Shown one piece after another: positions 51,461 to 59,646 of a stretch of 64,000 nt of DNA. Both the position numbers and the translations under genes were made by a program. The first letter of the stretch is position 1, and each line of letters opens with the position of its first letter. The stretch comes from Eutrophocola salsuginis (GTDB lineage Bacteria > Pseudomonadota > Gammaproteobacteria > Pseudomonadales > Pseudohongiellaceae), in assembly GCA_038147195.1 (NCBI GenBank), contig JAYQTB010000004.1, forward strand, positions 1,364,001 through 1,428,000, given 5' to 3'. The notes beneath the pieces were generated by a model. It worked only from the letters and a program-made list of their open reading frames with translations. It ran no database searches and was not told the DNA's origin.

Positions 51461-53599
51461 TCAGGCGACGCCTTCGAACGGCAAGCTTCGGACGCGCACG
51501 CCGGTCAGCTGGAACCATGCATTGGCCACGGCCGGAGCGATGCCCGGGGTAGCCGGTTCACCGATACCGGACGGGTCGACATCGGAATTCACGATGAACA
51601 CATCGAATTGCGGTGCCTGGTTCATTCGGATGACCGGATAGTTGTGGAAGTTGCCGGTCTGCACGACACCATCCACCATCTGGATCTCGTCATACAGCGC
51701 GGCGCTCAGGCCGTACATGATAGCGCTCTCCACTTGGGCTTCGATTATGTGCGGATTGATCGGCATGCCGCAGTCGACGACGCAGAAGACCTTGTCCACC
51801 TGGATGCGTCCGGCGCGGTCACGCGACACATCGACGATCTGAGCGACCCGGCCACCGAAGGCTTCGGTGAAGGCAAAACCGCGGCCTGTTCCGGCCGGCA
51901 CGGCGGCGCCCCAGTTGGCGCGCTCGGCGGCAAGGCGAATAACGTTCTTCGAGCGCTCGTCTTCCATCAGCTCGAGGCGACCCTGTACGGGATCCTTGCC
52001 GGCAGCAATCAGGGCTTCATCGATAAGGGTTTCCTTGGAGAACTGGCTGTGGGTGTGACCCACGGAGCGCCAGAACAGGACCGGCACGCCGGCTTCGGCC
52101 ATGTGCAGGTCCACAGTGACGTTCGGAATGTGGTACGGCAGGTGCGCGGCGCCTTCGAAACTCAGGCTGTCGATACCGCCCTGGATCATGCCTTCTAGGA
52201 AGGAGCCCTTGATCAGGGATTGGCCCACCACGCGGTTTTCCCAGGCGCTGATGTTGCCGAGGCCGTCGAGGCCCACGCGCATCTTGTGGATGTTCATCGG
52301 GCGCCAGTAACCGGCCGCCATGTCGTCCTCACGGGTGTACTGCAGCTTGACCGGGTAACGCTCACCGATGGCTTTCAGGATCGACGCCACCTCGATGTCG
52401 AGATCGGGGTGGATATTGCCGCGACGGCCGAAACCGCCACCGGCGAAAAGATTTTCCACTTTGACCTGCTCGACCGGCACGCCGAAGAATTCGGCGACGC
52501 GGCCCTGGTCGACGGACGGCATCTGGGTGCCGGAACGCAACACGTAATTGTCACCCATCTTCTCGATGGTGCAGTTCAAAGGCTCCATCGGTGCATGCGA
52601 AAGGTAGGGAAATTCGTAAGTGGCCTCGATGGTCTGCGCAGCAGAGGCGATGGCAGCGGCTGAATCGCCTTCCTGCTCCCACACGGTACCCGGCTGCTCG
52701 GCCATCTTGTGATAGTCGGCAAGGATCTGGTCGGTGCCACGCATTTCCGCGTTGCTGAAATCCCAGACGGTTTGCAGGGCATCACGTCCGCGCTTGGCGG
52801 TGTGGAAGTTCTTCGCCAGCACGGCAACACCGCGGGGAATTTCTACGATATCCACGATGCCCGGGATTTTGCGAGCCTCGGTGTCGTCGTAGGACACCAA
52901 GGTGGCGCCGAAGCGCGGCGCATGTGCGACCACGGCAGTCATCATGCCGGGGCGCTGCACGTCGATGGTGAACTGGGCGGTGCCGGTGGATTTTGCGCGT
53001 GTATCCACTTTCGGCAGGCTGCTGCCGATCAGGGTGTACTGGTCGGGCGTCTTCAGGGGCATGCCTTCGGGCACCGGCAGGTCGGCGGCGGCATCGGCGA
53101 AGTCACCGAAGGTGCCCTGACGATTCGAGCCGGCATGGCTGATCACGCCGCGGCTAACGATAATCTCACTTTCCGGTACGTTCCAGACACCTGCGGCTGC
53201 AGTGACCAGCATGGCACGGGCAGCGGCGCCGACGGTGCGGTATTGCACCCAGCAGTTGGGAATACTCATGGAACCGCCGGTACCCTGCAGGCCCAGCATC
53301 AGGTGCATGTAGAGCGCAACGTTGGCCGGCGCGGATTCCACCTTCACCTGGCTCCAGTCGGCGTCGAGTTCATCGGCAAGGATTGTGGCCAGGCCGGTAT
53401 AGATACCCTGGCCCATTTCGGTATGCTTAGAGATGATGGTCACCGTGTTGTCCGGGGCAATGCGCACGAAGGCGTTGGTGGGCCAGATGGAGGGGGCCGG
53501 CGCACCAAACTGTGCAAAAGCATTCTTGACCGGGATATGGAAACCGATGATGAGGCCGGTACCCAGCGCCGTGCCTTTCAGGAAATCGCGTCTGTCCAC
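51461..53599 (-). CDS. Molybdenum hydroxylase large subunit, isoquinoline 1-oxidoreductase beta-like (IorB/aldehyde-oxidase type)
   Basis: A 712-residue exported molybdopterin enzyme. The start is GTG at 53599, with AGGAG seven bases upstream, giving the Tat signal VDRRDFLKGTALGTGLIIGF. The large-subunit motifs include KHTEMGQGIYTGLATILADE, LQGTGGSMSIPNCW, AGGGFGRRGNIHPDLDIEVA and HTHSQFSKETLIDE near the cofactor. It oxidises or hydroxylates aldehydes or N-heterocycles, releasing electrons to a partner. The usual small [2Fe-2S] subunit gene is not next to it: upstream lies umuD on the other strand. A separately encoded partner is therefore required. Confidence 0.86.
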   Translation of the reverse strand: MDRRDFLKGTALGTGLIIGFHIPVKNAFAQFGAPAPSIWPTNAFVRIAPDNTVTIISKHTEMGQGIYTGLATILADELDADWSQVKVESAPANVALYMHLMLGLQGTGGSMSIPNCWVQYRTVGAAARAMLVTAAAGVWNVPESEIIVSRGVISHAGSNRQGTFGDFADAAADLPVPEGMPLKTPDQYTLIGSSLPKVDTRAKSTGTAQFTIDVQRPGMMTAVVAHAPRFGATLVSYDDTEARKIPGIVDIVEIPRGVAVLAKNFHTAKRGRDALQTVWDFSNAEMRGTDQILADYHKMAEQPGTVWEQEGDSAAAIASAAQTIEATYEFPYLSHAPMEPLNCTIEKMGDNYVLRSGTQMPSVDQGRVAEFFGVPVEQVKVENLFAGGGFGRRGNIHPDLDIEVASILKAIGERYPVKLQYTREDDMAAGYWRPMNIHKMRVGLDGLGNISAWENRVVGQSLIKGSFLEGMIQGGIDSLSFEGAAHLPYHIPNVTVDLHMAEAGVPVLFWRSVGHTHSQFSKETLIDEALIAAGKDPVQGRLELMEDERSKNVIRLAAERANWGAAVPAGTGRGFAFTEAFGGRVAQIVDVSRDRAGRIQVDKVFCVVDCGMPINPHIIEAQVESAIMYGLSAALYDEIQMVDGVVQTGNFHNYPVIRMNQAPQFDVFIVNSDVDPSGIGEPATPGIAPAVANAWFQLTGVRVRSLPFEGVA

Positions 53600-53693
53600 G
53601 ATGGACTCCTTTTTTTGATGTGCAGGAATGGGCCAATCATAACAGAATCGACTTGAAGCCAACCATCCCGTAAGTGCTTAATTATCTACAAAA

Positions 53694-53716
53694 GGCCCGA
53701 AGGGCGGATATCCGAC
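53694..53716. repeat. REP-like repeat, single copy
   Basis: This 23-base unit matches 51291-51313 at 21 of 23 positions, with the same small GCCC/GGGC hairpin and the GATATCCGAC end. It lies between the molybdenum hydroxylase gene and umuD. Confidence 0.6.
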
Positions 53717-53784
53717 ATTGTCGTTTAACCGACGATCGACTTTTCCCCTTTCACCCATCCTCCCTAGCCGGGTAAACTGGGGTC

Positions 53785-54213
53785 ATGAAAGTCATCCCCA
53801 TCCCCCATGAAGCCCTTACCCCCCTCAAGCTGCCATTCTTTTCGGCCAGCGTCGCGGCGGGCTTCCCCTCACCGGCGGATGACTACATCGAGGCCGGACT
53901 CGACCTTAACGAATACCTGGTCAAGCACCCTAGCTCCACCTTCCTCGCCCGCGCCTCCGGCGACTCCATGACCCGCGCCGGCATTCTCGATGGCGCCCTA
54001 CTCGTGGTGGACAAGTCACTGACCCCGAAGAACGGCAGCGTTGTGATCGCCGCCGTCAACGGCGAACTGACCTGCAAGATTCTCGACGTGGAACACCGTC
54101 TGCTGCGCGCCGCCAACCCAAGCTACCCGTCCATCTCGCTGGATGACGATACAGACCTGCTGATTGAGGGGGTGGTGGTGCACGCCATCAACCCGATGGG
54201 GAACATGGCCTAG
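53785..54213 (+). CDS. umuD: SOS mutagenesis protein UmuD (LexA-fold peptidase)
   Basis: A 142-residue S24 peptidase-like protein. The self-cleavage site is Ala25-Gly26 (SVAAGFPSPADDY), Ser61 lies in GDSMTRAGI and Lys98 in ELTCKIL, each one residue later than in E. coli UmuD (24-25, 60, 97). No N-terminal helix-turn-helix, so it is UmuD rather than LexA. It should form UmuD' after RecA-stimulated cleavage and join UmuC as DNA polymerase V. Unusually, the next gene is not umuC; a umuC begins about 9.1 kb downstream. No clear CTGT-N8-ACAG LexA box is seen upstream. Confidence 0.9.
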   Translation: MKVIPIPHEALTPLKLPFFSASVAAGFPSPADDYIEAGLDLNEYLVKHPSSTFLARASGDSMTRAGILDGALLVVDKSLTPKNGSVVIAAVNGELTCKILDVEHRLLRAANPSYPSISLDDDTDLLIEGVVVHAINPMGNMA

Positions 54214-54469
54214 TAAATTTATTGCCCTTACTGCAAAAGACTTCCAGAACCTCCACATCAATCGTCGAAAGCATCTTTAACAGGCCTTTCCTAAAAATAG
54301 GAAAAGTCGATTAACCTGTTGTTTATAGGTCGAAGTTTTTGCTCTTGTTTGTCGACTAGAATTTAATTTTTTCAACATCTCTTTGTTCCAGAAATTCCTA
54401 AAATCCCGTTGATTTCCATTTTTGTGCGGTGCAATATAGAGCAAAAATTCAATCCTGTGACCCGATGTC
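54214..54469. other. AT-rich gap between umuD and the aldehyde dehydrogenase
   Basis: No gene seen. A 7-bp hairpin (TTTCCTA with TAGGAAA) lies at 54287-54304. The downstream part is AT-rich and presumably carries the promoter for the aldehyde dehydrogenase. Confidence 0.4.
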
Positions 54470-55927
54470 ATGACCAAATTCGAAAACTTCCTCATCAAGA
54501 ACGGCAGCTATATCAACGGCAATTGGCAGAGCGAAGGTGAGAAGACTTTTGATGTCAAAAACCCCGCCGACGGCACCAAGATCAAGACGCTGATCGATGC
54601 CAGCGACAAGGACCTTGATGACGCCATCCAGGCCGCCCGCGACGCCCTGCCCGCCTGGCGCGCCAGGACAGCCACCGAGCGTGCCAACATCCTGCGCCGG
54701 TGGTATGACCTGATCATGAAGAACCAGGAAGACCTGGCCCAGATCATGACCATGGAACAGGGCAAGCCTTTGAAGGAAGCCAGAGGCGAGATCGCCTATG
54801 GCGCCTCCTACGTGGAATGGTTCGCCGAGGAAGCCAAGCGCATATACGGTGACACAATCGCGGGGCCCGCCCCGGATAAACGCATCGTTGTCATCAAGCA
54901 GCCCATCGGTGTGGTTGCTACCGTAACACCCTGGAACTTTCCCAGTTCCATGATCACCCGCAAGGTAGCCCCTGCACTGGCCGCCGGCTGCACGGTGATC
55001 AGCAAACCCGCCAAGGAAACGCCGCTGTCCGCCATCGCACTAGCCGCCCTGGCTGAAGAAGCCGATATTCCCGCGGGCGTATTCAACATGGTAGTCACCA
55101 CGCGTTCTCGGGAGGTGGGTGTGACCATCTGCGAGGATCCCCGTATCGACAAGATCTCCTTTACCGGCTCCACAGGCGTGGGCGCAAGATTACTCTCGCA
55201 ATGCGGTGCCACCGTGAAGAAAGCAAGCATGGAACTGGGCGGAAACGCGCCCTTCATCGTGTTTGACGATGCCGATCTCGATGCCGCCGTGGAAGGCGCC
55301 ATGGCCTCCAAGTACCGCAACGCCGGCCAGACCTGCGTGTGCAGCAACCGCATCCTGGTACAGGAAGGCGTACACGACGCCTTCGCGGAGAAATTCACCG
55401 CCAAGGTCAAGGAGCTGAAACTGGGCAACGGAGTCGAGGACGGCGTGGATATCGGTCCGCTGGTCAATGTCCCGGCCATGGAAGCCGTGCACGGTCTAGT
55501 AAAGGAAGCCATCGATGCCGGCGCCAAACTCGTCACGGGCGGCAAGAAAAGCGACCTGGGCGCGTGTTTCTATGAACCTACCGTGCTGTCCAACGTTAAC
55601 ATGTCGATGAAAGTGGCCCAGAATGAGATCTTCGGACCCGTCGCTCCGATCATCAAGTTCTCCACCGAGGAGGAGGCCATCAGAATCGCCAACGACACCA
55701 TCTTCGGCCTGGCCTCCTATTTCTATACCCGCGATATCGGCCGCATATGGCGGGTCGCTGAAGCCCTGGAATACGGCATGGTGGGAATCAACGAAGGCAT
55801 CATCTCCAACCCGATGGCGCCCTTTGGCGGTATCAAGCAGTCCGGCCTGGGCCGGGAAGGATCGAAGTACGGTATCGAGGACTATCTCGAGATCAAGTAT
55901 CTGTGTATGGGTGGAATTGATAAGTAA
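54470..55927 (+). CDS. gabD: NAD(P)-dependent succinate-semialdehyde dehydrogenase-like aldehyde dehydrogenase
   Basis: A 485-residue aldehyde dehydrogenase, class I fold. Catalytic residues: Asn156 (TPWNFPSS), Lys179 (VISKPAKETP), Glu256 (MELGGNAPFIV) and nucleophile Cys289 (NAGQTCVCSNR). The segment FGLASYFYTRDIGRIWRVAE and GIISNPMAPFGGIKQSG match GabD-type enzymes. In other bacteria 4-hydroxymuconic semialdehyde dehydrogenases come from this superfamily, so a role after hydroquinone cleavage is conceivable, but the gene is 34 kb from the dioxygenase. It is followed 68 bases later by phaR. Confidence 0.85.
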   Translation: MTKFENFLIKNGSYINGNWQSEGEKTFDVKNPADGTKIKTLIDASDKDLDDAIQAARDALPAWRARTATERANILRRWYDLIMKNQEDLAQIMTMEQGKPLKEARGEIAYGASYVEWFAEEAKRIYGDTIAGPAPDKRIVVIKQPIGVVATVTPWNFPSSMITRKVAPALAAGCTVISKPAKETPLSAIALAALAEEADIPAGVFNMVVTTRSREVGVTICEDPRIDKISFTGSTGVGARLLSQCGATVKKASMELGGNAPFIVFDDADLDAAVEGAMASKYRNAGQTCVCSNRILVQEGVHDAFAEKFTAKVKELKLGNGVEDGVDIGPLVNVPAMEAVHGLVKEAIDAGAKLVTGGKKSDLGACFYEPTVLSNVNMSMKVAQNEIFGPVAPIIKFSTEEEAIRIANDTIFGLASYFYTRDIGRIWRVAEALEYGMVGINEGIISNPMAPFGGIKQSGLGREGSKYGIEDYLEIKYLCMGGIDK

Positions 55928-55995
55928 TCGAGACAGGTAAAAAGAATAGTCCTTCTTATTAAGTTTTCAGTGAAACAACAATCTGGAACGAGTAT

Positions 55996-56472
55996 ATGTC
56001 AATGAGTGAAGAGCAAATCAAGGTTGAGGAAGGCGTCAGGGTCATCAAGAAGTACCCCAACCGTCGAATCTACGACACCCATTCCAGCAAGTACATCAAG
56101 ATCGACGACATACGTACGATGATCGTGGAAGGAATCCCTTTTGTCGTTCTCGACAGCAAGTCCGGGGAGGACGTGACACGCAGCGTGCTGCTGCAACTCA
56201 TCATTGAGCAGGAATCAGATACTAATCCCCTCTTTACCACAGAAAACCTGAAAACCTTTATCCGTTACTACGGCCAGGTGCCGCACCTGCCATTTTCCGA
56301 GTTTATGAACCAGAGCCTCACCTTCTTTAAGCACCAGCAGGAACAACTTGCAGGCACTTTCTCCGACATGATGAGGAACAGCCCCATGAATGCCTTCTCC
56401 GAGTTGAGCAAGAAGAACATGGAGATGTGGCATAAGATGGCAGAGGGTTATTATGGTAACAAGAAAGAGTAG
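55996..56472 (+). CDS. phaR: Polyhydroxyalkanoate synthesis repressor
   Basis: A 158-residue regulator. The DNA-binding PHB_acc_N domain is at 16-75 (IKKYPNRRIYDTHSSKYIKI, then IVEGIPFVVLDSKSGEDVTR), followed by an ERLQ-free helical region (NLKTFIRYYGQVPHLPFSEF) of the PHB_acc type and a short C-terminus. PhaR normally senses PHA granules and represses phasin and PHA genes. No PHA synthase or phasin gene is in the window, so targets are elsewhere. It is one of the very few recognisable transcription factors here. Confidence 0.9.
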   Translation: MSMSEEQIKVEEGVRVIKKYPNRRIYDTHSSKYIKIDDIRTMIVEGIPFVVLDSKSGEDVTRSVLLQLIIEQESDTNPLFTTENLKTFIRYYGQVPHLPFSEFMNQSLTFFKHQQEQLAGTFSDMMRNSPMNAFSELSKKNMEMWHKMAEGYYGNKKE

Positions 56473-56714
56473 TCAATCCCCTCCCTGGAATTAGCTTTCA
56501 TCCATGCAATAAAAACCCCGAAACCAGGGGAGATATAAAGGGACTCTTCACCGTCCCCACGGGCTTGCCACATAATTCTGGATCTCATCTCTACTGTGTC
56601 GCGAACAGCCGGCAATTTTCCAGACGGAAAGCCAAAGATATTAAAACGTCGGCCAGATTCTTGGCTATAATCGATTTTCCGCAAGAAAGAACAAAAAATT
56701 CTAAGGGGAATTCC

Positions 56715-58781
56715 ATGGCACAATGGCTGAAATCCGGCAGCTTCCTGCTGGCCCTGCTCATGACCACCGCATCGGTCTTCGCACAGAACGGCATCATGCC
56801 CGCCCCGGCTTTTTCCGTGGCCGAGCTGATCGCGCCACAAAACGAAGGTTGGATTACCAACGGTGGCACGCTGTCGAACCAGCGCTATTCCCCGCTCAAC
56901 CAGATCAACCGCGAAAATGTCGGCGAGCTGAAAGGTGTCTGGCGCGCGGGCCTCGATTCCGGTCTCGACTTCCGCCACAACAACCAGGCCCAGCCCCTTG
57001 TTTATGAAGGGGTGATCTATATCGTCACCGGCCAGGACGACGTCTTCGCCATCAGTGTCGACACTGGCGAGATCCTCTGGGAATACCGTTCCGGCCTTAC
57101 CGCCGATGACGCGCTTATCTGCTGCGGCTGGGTCAGCCGCGGTCTAGGACTCGGTGAAGGCAAGGTCTACCTCGGGCGCGTAGACGCCAGGCTCATGGCG
57201 CTCGACCAGCGCACCGGCGAAGTGGTGTGGGAAATCCAGGATGCCGAACCCGAAGCCGGTTACAGCCTCACCGCCGCCCCGCTCTACTACGACGGCATGG
57301 TCATAATGGGCTACTCCGGCGGCGACCTCGGCACGCGCGGCCGCATTAAGGCCTACAACGCCGTCAACGGTGAGGAGATCTGGACCTTCTACACCATTCC
57401 CGGACCCGGAGAATTTGGTCATGACACCTGGCCGCAAGACTCCGACGTCTGGCAATGGGGCGGCGCGCCAGTCTGGCACACGCCGGCCCTCGATCCTGAG
57501 CTAAGCATGATCTATTTCTCCACCGGCAATGCCGGCCCCGTCCTTGGAGGCGGCGCACGTCCGGGTGACAACTTATTCACCGCCTCCATCGTCGCCGTGG
57601 ATGTGTACACTGGCGAATACCGCTGGCACTTCCAGGAGGTGCATCACGACATCTGGGATTACGACGCGCCGAACCCGATCATATTATTCGAGGCGCCCTA
57701 TAACGGAGTGATGAGGAAAGGGTTGGCCCAAGCTGGAAAAACCGGCTGGGTTTACATTCTCGACCGCGCCACCGGCGAGCCGTTGATTGGCATCGAAGAG
57801 CGGCCCGTGCCGCAGGAGCCGCGCCAGGCCACCGCCGCAACCCAGCCTTATGTGATCGGCGATGCGCTTGTGTCGCACTCGGTTCCCTACGCTCCGGAGA
57901 ATTACGAACTGGTCAACGAGGGCCGCATCTTCACCCCCTTCTACGACCCCACCGTGTTCACGCCGCTGGCCGGTGTCAACTGGCCGCCGAGTTCATACGA
58001 TCCCGAAACTAATTACATGTACATCTGCTCCACCGATTCGGCGAACGCCGCACGCGCCGATGCCAGCCAATACGAGGCACCGACCTTCGACGGCCAGTTT
58101 CTCGGTGGTGCCTACCTCGGCGCCGGCCTGCAAAGCCGCGGCGTGATCTCCGCGCTGGATTTAAAAACCAACCGCCTGGTCTGGCAGCGCCAGTTCAACG
58201 AGGGTTGCCGTTCCGGTTCCCTGACCACGGCCGGCGGCCTGGTCTTCATGGGCCGCCGCAATGACGACCGTCTCGTTGCCATGGACGCCGCCTCGGGAGA
58301 ACGCCTGTGGGAATTCCGCATGGATGCCCCGGTCAATTCCGCGGTCAGCACTTTCATGCACAACGGCGAGCAGTACCTGGTCACCTATGCCGGCGGCGGC
58401 TTGTTCGGCGGCAAGAAAGGCGATGGCGTGTGGTTGTTCTCGCTGAGCGGCAACCTAGTAGAAGTCCCGGAAACACCATCAGCCGACCGCTTTGGCCGCG
58501 GCGCCCCGGATCTCAGTGCCATCCAGATTCCCGAGGGCCATGTCGCCGATATCGACAATGGCCGCACCGTCTACAACCAGTCCTGTGTCTACTGTCATGG
58601 CGAAACCGGCACCGGCGGCCATGGCGGCGGCGCCGAGCTGACAGCATCGCTGACCATCAATGACATCATGACGATACTCGGTACGGGCCGTAACAACATG
58701 CCCAGCTTCCGCTTCGTGTTCCAGCCGGAACAGGCCCATGACGTGGCTGCCTACCTGGTGGAGGAACTGCTGGCACAGTAA
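56715..58781 (+). CDS. PQQ-dependent alcohol dehydrogenase (quinohemoprotein)
   Basis: A 688-residue periplasmic quinohemoprotein. The ATG has AAGGGGAA upstream and starts a signal peptide (SGSFLLALLMTTASVFAQ). The eight-bladed propeller follows, with the vicinal disulfide Cys136-Cys137 (LICCGW) next to PQQ, and W-type repeats such as GQDDVFAISVDTGEILWEY and MDAASGERLWEFRM. A C-terminal cytochrome c domain has heme site CVYCH (624-628) and axial Met662 (RNNMPSF). Electron flow from PQQ to the built-in heme is expected; the alcohol substrate is not known. Likely calcium- or lanthanide-binding, undecided. Confidence 0.9.
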   Translation: MAQWLKSGSFLLALLMTTASVFAQNGIMPAPAFSVAELIAPQNEGWITNGGTLSNQRYSPLNQINRENVGELKGVWRAGLDSGLDFRHNNQAQPLVYEGVIYIVTGQDDVFAISVDTGEILWEYRSGLTADDALICCGWVSRGLGLGEGKVYLGRVDARLMALDQRTGEVVWEIQDAEPEAGYSLTAAPLYYDGMVIMGYSGGDLGTRGRIKAYNAVNGEEIWTFYTIPGPGEFGHDTWPQDSDVWQWGGAPVWHTPALDPELSMIYFSTGNAGPVLGGGARPGDNLFTASIVAVDVYTGEYRWHFQEVHHDIWDYDAPNPIILFEAPYNGVMRKGLAQAGKTGWVYILDRATGEPLIGIEERPVPQEPRQATAATQPYVIGDALVSHSVPYAPENYELVNEGRIFTPFYDPTVFTPLAGVNWPPSSYDPETNYMYICSTDSANAARADASQYEAPTFDGQFLGGAYLGAGLQSRGVISALDLKTNRLVWQRQFNEGCRSGSLTTAGGLVFMGRRNDDRLVAMDAASGERLWEFRMDAPVNSAVSTFMHNGEQYLVTYAGGGLFGGKKGDGVWLFSLSGNLVEVPETPSADRFGRGAPDLSAIQIPEGHVADIDNGRTVYNQSCVYCHGETGTGGHGGGAELTASLTINDIMTILGTGRNNMPSFRFVFQPEQAHDVAAYLVEELLAQ

Positions 58782-58791
58782 GCCATCATCC

Positions 58792-58835
58792 GGGCGGTTT
58801 TCCATTGATAGCTTTTTGTAATCGGAAAACCGCCC
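58792..58835. terminator. Inverted repeat, possible terminator after the PQQ enzyme
   Basis: A perfect 12-bp stem (GGGCGGTTTTCC with GGAAAACCGCCC) with a 20-base loop, 10 bases after the stop. No T-run follows, so termination is uncertain. Confidence 0.5.
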
Positions 58836-58895
58836 CCGCCTGATTACCTCTGTCTGTATAGTACTTGCTTTGACTCAAATCCCAGCAAGGACTTC

Positions 58896-59591
58896 ATGCA
58901 CTACGCTGTCCGAATACTTTTGTTCCCTATCCTTTTCCTGGCTTCACAGGCATCAGCCCAGGTCGACCAGGGCCAGGTCGGCGCCTGGTACATGTACATG
59001 TGGAACCTTGAAAATACCGACACCGGTTTCGGCGCCCAGGGTGATGTCCAGCACCGCAACTGGGACCTCATCGGCGACCTCGAACAGTTGCTGATCCGCG
59101 GCGGCCTCACCTGGCGCCCTGAAGGCAGCGCCATCAAGTACACCCTCGGTGTCGCCCATATCACCTCCGGAGTATTCGGCAACAGTGACGGCAAGAGTCG
59201 CGAGAAGCGACTTTACCAGGAAGCTCTGGTGCCGCAGCGGATTGGTGAGAAATGGTTGTTGACCCATCGCTTGCGCCTGGAACAGCGCTGGGTGGACGGC
59301 CAGAATTTCCGTTCACGTTTTCGCTATTTCCTGGGACTCAACTACCCTTTCAACAAGACCGACCTTTCAGCCGGGGCCGTGTACCTATCTTTGTATAACG
59401 AGTTGTTCGTCAACCTCGAGCGGGACGTTGGTAACGACAGGCAGGTGGATTATTTCGACAGAAACCGCGCCTACGCGGCGTTAGGCTACAGTCTTGAAAA
59501 TAACATGCGACTTCAATTTGGTTATATGTGGCAGGAAAACAGCAACACAGGAAAGGGTCAGCTGCAACTGAATTTCATTCACAGCTTCTAG
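58896..59591 (+). CDS. DUF2490 outer-membrane-type protein
   Basis: A 231-residue exported protein with signal peptide MHYAVRILLFPILFLASQA. Alternating aromatic strands (GAWYMYMWNLENTDTG, RLRLEQRWVDGQNFRSRFRY, NYPFNKTDLSAGAVYLSLYN, NNMRLQFGYMW) and the final C-terminal Phe after IHS fit the DUF2490 beta-barrel family of the outer membrane. The function is unknown. It follows the PQQ alcohol dehydrogenase on the same strand, about 115 bases downstream, beyond the inverted repeat. Confidence 0.8.
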   Translation: MHYAVRILLFPILFLASQASAQVDQGQVGAWYMYMWNLENTDTGFGAQGDVQHRNWDLIGDLEQLLIRGGLTWRPEGSAIKYTLGVAHITSGVFGNSDGKSREKRLYQEALVPQRIGEKWLLTHRLRLEQRWVDGQNFRSRFRYFLGLNYPFNKTDLSAGAVYLSLYNELFVNLERDVGNDRQVDYFDRNRAYAALGYSLENNMRLQFGYMWQENSNTGKGQLQLNFIHSF

Positions 59592-59646
59592 ACGCAAGGT
59601 AAAGGAAGAACCAGCAGTTAGAGACCAGGACCAGCAGTTCCTGTAA

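Noticed and set aside
52709..53656. A 315-codon plus-strand frame opposite the molybdenum hydroxylase
   Set aside because: It is the antisense shadow of a gene with a Tat signal and cofactor motifs.
53720..53785. A LexA box ahead of umuD
   Set aside because: No CTGT-N8-ACAG or close variant could be found in the upstream sequence.
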